From contig JAKATL010000004.1 of assembly GCA_021827985.1 (NCBI GenBank), positions 62,001-126,000 on the forward strand: a stretch of 64,000 bases of DNA. The letters are read 5' to 3'. This DNA comes from a bacterium (lineage in GTDB: Bacteria > Chloroflexota > Dormibacteria > Aeolococcales > Bog-877). The translations under genes and the position numbers were made by a program. Each line of letters starts with the position of its first letter. The first letter of the stretch is position 1. Below the pieces are notes generated by a model that ran no database searches, was not told where the DNA came from, and was given only the letters and a program-made list of their open reading frames with translations. Positions 57,874-64,000 of the stretch are shown piece after piece.

Positions 57874-58737
57874 ATGCCACTTGCGGTGGGGGTCAAGTTC
57901 CGCCGCCACGGCCCGCTCAACTACTACGCGCCTCCCCCAGACGAGGAGCTGGCGCCGGGCTGCCGGGTGCTGGCCGAGACCGCCCGGGGCCCGGAGATCG
58001 GTGAGGTCGTGATGGGGGCCACCCAGCTGGCCCCGGAGCTGCTTCCCAAAAGGCTGGAGCCGGTGATCCGCCGAGCCACGGAGGAGGACCTGCAACAGCG
58101 GCAGGCCATGGACGAGAGGCTGCCGGCCGCCATGGCCGCCGCCCGAGAGCTGGTGGCCCGCCGCGACCTGCCCGTCAAGGTGGCTCGGGGGGAGATCAAC
58201 TTCGAGGGCAGCCGCATCCTCTTCGATCTCACCGCGGAGCGCCAGACCGCCTACCAGGACCTGGCCCGGGAGCTGGCCGCCGAGCTTCGCTGCCGCGTGG
58301 AGATCCGCCAGATCGGAGCCCGGGACGAGGCGCGAATCCAGGACGGCTATGGCCCATGCGGGCGCCGCCTCTGCTGCTCCTCCTGGCTCAAGGAGTTCGT
58401 GCCGGTCACCATCAAGATGGCCAAGGAGCAGGGGCTCCCCCTCAACCCCACTCGCCTCAACGGCATGTGCGGCAAGCTCAAGTGCTGCCTCCAGTACGAG
58501 AACGAACAGTACGTCGAGGTCAAGCGCCGGCTGCCCCGCCCCGGCCAGGAGATCCGGCTGGAGCAGGGCTCGGGGGTGGTGGCCGAGGTCGACGTGGTTC
58601 GCGAACAGGTGCTGGTCACCATGACCGAGAGTGGAACGGTAATGGCCGTGCCCGCCGCCGAAATGGAGGTCGAGCCGTCCCCGGGCGGCCGGCGCAGGGG
58701 GCGCCGCAGCGGGCCGCCCAGGGAGCCGGAGGGCTGA
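57874..58737 (+). CDS. ricT: PSP1 domain protein (RicT/YaaT-like)
   Basis: This is a 287-residue PSP1-domain protein with the conserved cysteine sets GPCGRRLCCSSWL and GMCGKLKCCLQYE, and PLNPTRLNG between them. In Bacillus the homologue RicT is part of the Fe-S-containing Y-complex that affects RNase Y and development. The cysteines seen here are those that bind the cluster there. The two Bacillus partners RicA and RicF are not in the window. The C-terminal 45 residues are a basic tail. Confidence 0.9.
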   Translation: MPLAVGVKFRRHGPLNYYAPPPDEELAPGCRVLAETARGPEIGEVVMGATQLAPELLPKRLEPVIRRATEEDLQQRQAMDERLPAAMAAARELVARRDLPVKVARGEINFEGSRILFDLTAERQTAYQDLARELAAELRCRVEIRQIGARDEARIQDGYGPCGRRLCCSSWLKEFVPVTIKMAKEQGLPLNPTRLNGMCGKLKCCLQYENEQYVEVKRRLPRPGQEIRLEQGSGVVAEVDVVREQVLVTMTESGTVMAVPAAEMEVEPSPGGRRRGRRSGPPREPEG

Positions 58738-58750
58738 GCCTAAGCGGGCC

Positions 58751-59353
58751 TCATCGTCTGCGCAGATACCTCCAGGCGACCCAGGCGCTGGCGGCCAGGG
58801 TGGCCAGCCCCAGCGCCCCCGCCAGCCAGCGGTCCCTCGGCGACGCCCCCGCCTGCACCGGAGGCAGGATCTCGAGCTGAGGTGGGGGGCCAGCCACTGC
58901 GGCCGGGGCCTCCGGGGCTGGTTCCTGGCGCAGCCGCGTCTCCAGGGCCCGGCGGAACCGGGCCACTCCCTGGGTGACGACCTGCTCCTGGGCCTCTGCG
59001 CCAGCCTCGTCGATCCGTCCCCGCCCGTCCACCAGGACGGTGAGGCGGAGGTCCGATCCTCCGTCCGGCGCCTCCCGGACACGGGCACGGACCTCGACGT
59101 GCGCCCTCCCCTCGCCGCGCACCTCGCGACCGCTCAGCGTCCAGGTAACCCGCTTCCCGGGCTCCTCGATGTGCTGGCGGCCGTACCCTCGGTAGGTCAC
59201 GGCGTGTCCGGCCAGCGTCGCCCTCACAGTTCCCCGGCCGGCCTCCGCCCGACGCAGACCGGGCAGGAGTTCAGCAACCCCCCCCTCCAGCACCAGAAGG
59301 CTCCACACCCTCTCCGGGGCGGCCGCGAGCCGGAACTCTTCGATGTAGGTCAT
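58751..59353 (-). CDS. SRPBCC (CoxG-like) protein with C-terminal membrane anchor
   Basis: This is a 200-residue protein. Residues 1-145 form a START/SRPBCC fold: EEFRLAAAPERVWSLL at the start and a long final helix (EAQEQVVTQGVARFRRALETRL). The C-terminus has a Pro-rich linker and one membrane helix (WLAGALGLATLAASAWVAW) with a basic end. This layout matches the CoxG family, some of which recruit carbon monoxide dehydrogenase to the membrane; no cox genes are here. The ATG overlaps the RDD gene stop (ATGA). Confidence 0.78.
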   Translation of the reverse strand: MTYIEEFRLAAAPERVWSLLVLEGGVAELLPGLRRAEAGRGTVRATLAGHAVTYRGYGRQHIEEPGKRVTWTLSGREVRGEGRAHVEVRARVREAPDGGSDLRLTVLVDGRGRIDEAGAEAQEQVVTQGVARFRRALETRLRQEPAPEAPAAVAGPPPQLEILPPVQAGASPRDRWLAGALGLATLAASAWVAWRYLRRR

Positions 59354-60066
59354 GACCGGCCCTCCTCATCTCCACTTTCGCCGCTGGCGCCCTCCGGAGG
59401 TGGCGCGGCGGGCTCCCAGCCGGGGAGATGTCGGCCGCGAGGCGCGGGGGGTGAGCTGGGGGGACGCCGGAGGGCGGGCGGTGCCACCAACTGGGAGAGC
59501 GGGGTGCCCGCCAGCTCCCGCCGCACCACCATGGTGCCCGCCATCAGGTCCTCCAGGGCTCGGCGGTCCGGACGGGAGATGATCAGGATCGGGCTGCCCA
59601 CGTACTGGAAGAAGAGCAGGGGAAGGCTGATCGGGGTCACCAGCAGGGGCAGCCAGAAGGGGACTGAGCGGAGCACCGCGGCCCGAACGCTCAGCGGGGA
59701 CCCGTCCAGTCTCGTGATCCGGAGGCCGAGGGCGAGCTTGCCCGGCGTGGCTCCCCAGATGAGGTAGCTGGCGATGAGGTAGGCGGCGGTGAGCACCTCA
59801 ATCGCGATGTAGAAGTGGAACACCGCGGCGTTGACGTTCGGGTACTTGGCCAGAGAGGCGCTCAGCCCCGCCTTGGGGTGGCTCTGGTAGTAGGCGGACC
59901 AGCGGTTGACCTGGGCGGCGGTGATGAGCTCGTAGGCCACCACCTCAGGGATGAGGAGGGCAAAGAAGTCGATCATCCCGGCAAGGAAGCGGGTCCCACG
60001 GGGAAGTGGGGGGTGGCCCCAGCTCGAGTTGGCCCGGTCGGCGCCGTCCGGGGTCTGCCGCAACAC
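59350..60066 (-). CDS. RDD family membrane protein
   Basis: This is a 238-residue protein with an RDD domain: GTRFLAGMIDFFALLIPEV (the Arg-Asp pattern of helix 1), IASYLIWGATPGKLALGLRIT and a third helix near FWLPLLVTPISLPLLFFQ. A Pro-rich tail of about 50 residues ends the protein. The GTG at 60066 was chosen for its GGGAG site; a TTG at 60111 would lengthen the N-terminus by 15 residues. It is co-transcribed with the SRPBCC gene. Confidence 0.78.
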   Translation of the reverse strand: MLRQTPDGADRANSSWGHPPLPRGTRFLAGMIDFFALLIPEVVAYELITAAQVNRWSAYYQSHPKAGLSASLAKYPNVNAAVFHFYIAIEVLTAAYLIASYLIWGATPGKLALGLRITRLDGSPLSVRAAVLRSVPFWLPLLVTPISLPLLFFQYVGSPILIISRPDRRALEDLMAGTMVVRRELAGTPLSQLVAPPALRRPPSSPPAPRGRHLPGWEPAAPPPEGASGESGDEEGRS

Positions 60067-60256
60067 TGGCTCCCTCTCGGCCCGCCTCGGATCCCGGTCG
60101 CAGGGCCTCAAGGCGTCGCGAACTTGATTCTAAGCACCTTGGCCCAATCCCGCCTCGGAAGGCAAGAGTCACAGATTGGAACAGGGCGCCTGCAGAAGCG
60201 GTAACGATTGGGGCACCGTGGTTCGGGAGGGGGCGCCCCCCGGTACAGTTCCGGTC

Positions 60257-60481
60257 ATGCAGAAGCCCAACCGGGGCTCGATGAAAGTGCTCATCTTGGC
60301 CCGTCTGCAGGGCTGGGCGGAGCACCTTCGGAGCGGCTCCCCGGGGCAGGGGATGGTTGAGTACGCGCTCATCCTGATGCTGGTCGCCATGGTTCTCATC
60401 GTCATCGTCGGAGTGCTGGGAGGGCATGTGACGGACATGTACTCCAACATCTCCAATGGAGTAGCGCAGGCCAGCAGCTGA
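60257..60481 (+). CDS. flp: Flp/Fap-type pilin subunit
   Basis: This is a 74-residue prepilin: a 30-residue basic leader, the processing site GSPG before QGMVEYALILMLVAMV, with Glu at mature position +5, then one hydrophobic helix and a short tail. This is the major Flp pilin pattern, so it is the probable subunit of the pilus built by the tad operon at 0.7-8.7 kb. A -10-like TACAGT (60244-60249) lies seven bases before the ATG and no ribosome site is seen, so the mRNA may be leaderless. A second ATG at 60281 is possible. Confidence 0.88.
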   Translation: MQKPNRGSMKVLILARLQGWAEHLRSGSPGQGMVEYALILMLVAMVLIVIVGVLGGHVTDMYSNISNGVAQASS

Positions 60482-60576
60482 CCCGACCGGGGGGCCCTCC
60501 GGGGCCTCTGCTATCCTCGACTTCGGAGCCGTCGGCCGCTTCCGGCCGGAACCGATTGTGAGGAGTACCCGGGCAC

Positions 60577-60876
60577 ATGACCTACGTGATCGGCGAGACC
60601 TGCATCGACGTCAAGGACAAGTCCTGCGTAGAGGTGTGTCCGGTGGACTGCATCATCGGCGGCGATGAGGACCGCATGCTCTTCATCGACCCGGCCGAGT
60701 GCATCGACTGTGGGGCCTGCGTCGACCCCTGCCCGGTGGACGCCATCTACGCCGAGGAGGACCTCCCTCCGGAGTGGGGGGAGTACACCGAGATCAATCG
60801 GGAGTACTTCCAGGACCGGGAGGCGGCCCGGGCCAAGGTGGCGGCCAAGGAGGTCACCCAGCCGCAGATCGACTGA
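60577..60876 (+). CDS. fdxA: 7Fe ferredoxin
   Basis: This is a 99-residue ferredoxin with the seven-iron pattern: Cys9, Cys17, then EVCPVDC, and a second cluster in CIDCGACVDPCPVDAIY. The length and the acidic C-terminal part with PPEW and EINREYF are those of actinobacterial FdxA. It would carry electrons at low potential in the cytoplasm. GAGGAG lies about ten bases before the ATG. Confidence 0.93.
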   Translation: MTYVIGETCIDVKDKSCVEVCPVDCIIGGDEDRMLFIDPAECIDCGACVDPCPVDAIYAEEDLPPEWGEYTEINREYFQDREAARAKVAAKEVTQPQID

Positions 60877-60877
60877 G

Positions 60878-60893
60878 CTCCCCCCAAGGGGAG
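60878..60893 (+). terminator. Hairpin after the ferredoxin gene
   Basis: CTCCCC (60878-60883) and GGGGAG (60888-60893) form a 6-bp stem with a CCAA loop, one base after the stop codon, followed by GTTAGGC without a T tract. It is a possible intrinsic terminator. Confidence 0.4.
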
Positions 60894-61010
60894 GTTAGGC
60901 GCATTCACCTGACTTGCTCCCCGGAATCTTGGTGTCCCTAGCACGATGCCCAGCCCTGCTCCCGGCGCTATCGTCGGGTGAGCAGGCGGCTTTGGGCATG
61001 GAGGAGCCAG

Positions 61011-62468
<1,458 letters not shown>

Positions 62469-62531
62469 TCCCGGCCGGGGCCGGGCGGCCCCGACGCAAG
62501 GGGGCGCTGGCTGGAAGCCCCCAAGACGCGG

Positions 62532-62561
62532 CCGCCGCCCCGGGAGGGCCCGGGGCGGCGG
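62532..62561. terminator. 13-bp perfect hairpin between convergent genes
   Basis: CCGCCGCCCCGGG (62532-62544) pairs with CCCGGGGCGGCGG (62549-62561) around an AGGG loop. It lies between the ends of glnA and the EamA transporter, so it can serve both as a GC-rich terminator. No T tract follows on either strand. Confidence 0.65.
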
Positions 62562-62724
62562 GGTCCGCCGGTGTAGGGAGCCGACGGAAGGAGGGAGAGA
62601 GCGCCGCCTTGGCGGTCGCCATGGGAGGCGGCCGCCGACGTGTCGTCACCGTACCGCCGCGGAAGAGGGAACCGGGTGGCAATTCACAGCTCCGCTACCG
62701 TCGTGACCGAATCGTCAGACTCCG

Positions 62725-63654
62725 CTAGCCGCCACCGGCGGCCGCGGGCGGTGCCCCGGGGCTGGGATGTCGTTCCACCGCCACCAGGAACACTCCCATG
62801 AGGACCATCGCTCCGCCGAGCAGCGTGGCCGCGCCGGGGCGCTCGCCCCGGAGCAGCACCGCCAGGGCGGTCCCTACCAGCGGCTGGATGAACAGAAGGG
62901 GGGCCATCGCCCCCGGCATCACCCGCTGCAGGCCGTAGAACCAAGCCCAGTACCCCACCACGGTGGTGATCAGCCCGAGGTAGAGCCCACCACCGATGAC
63001 CGCCCAGGTGGGGGCCGGCCATCCGGCGCTGCCCAACTGGATGAGTCCGGCCGGCCACCAGGCGACCAGGCTTCCGACCACCACAGCGGCGGTGATCAGG
63101 AAGGGTGGGTAGCGGTCGGCGACCGTCTTGCCGACGATGGTGAAGCCGGCCTCCATCACCAGGGAGATGATGATCAAAAGGTTGCCCACGGCCTGCTGCC
63201 CGCCGAAGGCGGAGGGCGGGCGCAGCCCCCCCACCACCACGAGGTAGACTCCGAAACCGCCTGCCATAAGCCCACCGGCCTGCACCGCGCGCACCCTCTC
63301 CTTGAGCAGGAGGACGCTGAGGAGGACCGTGACCAGGGCTTCGGCGGCGATGAGCAGGGCCATGTCGGTGGCGTTGGAGAGGCTGAGCCCCCAGTACTCG
63401 AACGCCTTGTTGCCGATGAAGCCGAGAAGGCACATGGCGGCCAGCCGGGTCCGGTCGCTCCGGCCGCGGGGCAGCCGCCGGCGGTTGGCCCAGAGATAGG
63501 GGGTGAGCGCCACGCCGGCGATCGTGAAGCGGAGCATGTTGAGGCTGGCCACCGGCCAGTTGGCGAGGGCATCCTTGCCGGCCACGTAGGAGCCCGCCCA
63601 GAGGCAGTTGCTGGCCGCCAGGATCAGCACCGCCCGCCCGCGCTGGGAGGTCAC
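62725..63654 (-). CDS. EamA family (DMT) transporter
   Basis: This is a 309-residue protein with ten hydrophobic helices arranged as two EamA repeats: ILAASNCLWAGSYVAGKDAL and MLRFTIAGVALTPYL in the first, ISLVMEAGFTIVGKTVADR and APLLFIQPLVGTALAVLLRGERP in the second. Family members export amino acids or other metabolites; the substrate is unknown. The GTG at 63654 is used; no clear ribosome site is seen. It lies 23 bases after the dxs stop, in the same direction. Confidence 0.87.
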   Translation of the reverse strand: MTSQRGRAVLILAASNCLWAGSYVAGKDALANWPVASLNMLRFTIAGVALTPYLWANRRRLPRGRSDRTRLAAMCLLGFIGNKAFEYWGLSLSNATDMALLIAAEALVTVLLSVLLLKERVRAVQAGGLMAGGFGVYLVVVGGLRPPSAFGGQQAVGNLLIIISLVMEAGFTIVGKTVADRYPPFLITAAVVVGSLVAWWPAGLIQLGSAGWPAPTWAVIGGGLYLGLITTVVGYWAWFYGLQRVMPGAMAPLLFIQPLVGTALAVLLRGERPGAATLLGGAMVLMGVFLVAVERHPSPGAPPAAAGGG

Positions 63655-63677
63655 TGGGGCGGCTGGGTGGGCCGGCC

Positions 63678-64000
63678 TCAGCCGACCAGGTCGGCCCGGG
63701 CCCCCGTCTCCCCCTCCTCCAGCGCCAGGAGTGCGGCGCCCGCCACCCCCTCGGCGGTGAGGCCGTATTCCGAGAGCAGCTCCACCTGGGAGCCGTGGGG
63801 CAGGAACTGGTCGGGAAGCCCGACCTGGCGGAGTGGCCGGACTACAGCGGCTGCTGCCAGCTGCTCCAGGACTGCTGCCCCCAGCCCTCCGCGGACGCTG
63901 TTGTCCTCCACCGTGACCACCGCCCGGCGGGCCCGGGCCCAGCCGGGCAGACGGGGGTCGAGCGGTTTGACGAAGCGGGCGTTGACCAGGGTGGCCCGCA
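63678..64000 (-). CDS. dxs: 1-Deoxy-D-xylulose-5-phosphate synthase (C-terminal part)
   Basis: Only the last 107 codons lie in the window; the gene runs out of the right edge. ATLVNARFVKPLDPRLPGW, then VVTVEDNSVRGGLGAAVLEQL, GLPDQFLPHGSQVELLSEYGL and TAEGVAGAALLAL form the transketolase C-domain end of DXS, the first enzyme of the methylerythritol phosphate route to isoprenoids. Catalytic thiamine-binding parts are outside the window. Confidence 0.92.
   Translation of the reverse strand, partial: RATLVNARFVKPLDPRLPGWARARRAVVTVEDNSVRGGLGAAVLEQLAAAAVVRPLRQVGLPDQFLPHGSQVELLSEYGLTAEGVAGAALLALEEGETGARADLVG

Overview
The window is a contiguous, very GC-rich bacterial chromosome segment. Genes are tightly packed, GTG and TTG starts are common, and many neighbouring genes overlap by four bases (NTGA). 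No rRNA is present, so the phylum cannot be fixed. A phosphatidylinositol/mannoside lipid cluster of actinobacterial type, likely leaderless promoters, Tad pili and a holB-ricT pair suggest a free-living soil or sediment member of the Actinobacteria or a nearby Terrabacteria lineage (Dormibacterota- or Chloroflexota-like). This is inference.

Layout. 1-8.7 kb: the 3' part of an ECF-type sigma factor gene, then a ten-gene Tad/Flp pilus operon (SAF protein, two TadZ-like ATPases, TadA, TadB, TadC, three TadE/G-type proteins, one unknown); the Flp pilin itself lies far away at 60.3 kb. 8.7-11.3 kb: MFS transporter, GNAT, RDD protein. 11.1-14.9 kb (minus): a cobalamin riboswitch followed by a transcobalamin-like lipoprotein and ECF T, A and S components, a predicted vitamin B12 uptake operon. 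15-19.3 kb: small membrane protein, a phosphofructokinase with pyrophosphate-type residues, a CuA-like protein, OsmC, lipoprotein, GNAT.

19.7-27.5 kb: a probable integrated island bounded by a 57-bp direct repeat of the 3' part of tRNA-Gln. It carries a MazEF-type pair, mercuric reductase merA with a CmtR-like ArsR regulator, and a convergent operon of a BlaI-type repressor, an M56 membrane peptidase, a MerF-like transporter, a second membrane protein with a vicinal cysteine pair, and two membrane-anchored thioredoxin-like proteins. Shared short operator-like sequences suggest that the BlaI/M56 pair controls the mercury genes. This is the strongest candidate for an undescribed system in the window.

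27.4-36 kb: tRNA-Gln, gltX, tRNA-Glu, then a P-loop kinase, OsmC, PucR regulator, alcohol dehydrogenase-like protein and a dynamin-like GTPase. 36-41.6 kb: an ArsR regulator with a clear promoter/operator, then inositol-1-phosphate synthase, two LpxL-like acyltransferases, a PimA-like mannosyltransferase and a CDP-alcohol phosphotransferase, together a phosphatidylinositol mannoside-like pathway. 41.6-52.6 kb: a glycerol/dihydroxyacetone operon (glpF, dhaK, dhaL, glpK, glpA, glpB, glpC and a three-domain dhaM), in which PTS proteins serve dihydroxyacetone phosphorylation. 52.6-58.7 kb: pgsA, SDR, plsC, purE, purK, holB, ricT. 58.7-64 kb: SRPBCC and RDD proteins, Flp pilin, ferredoxin, glutamine synthetase, EamA transporter and the C-terminal end of dxs at the window edge.
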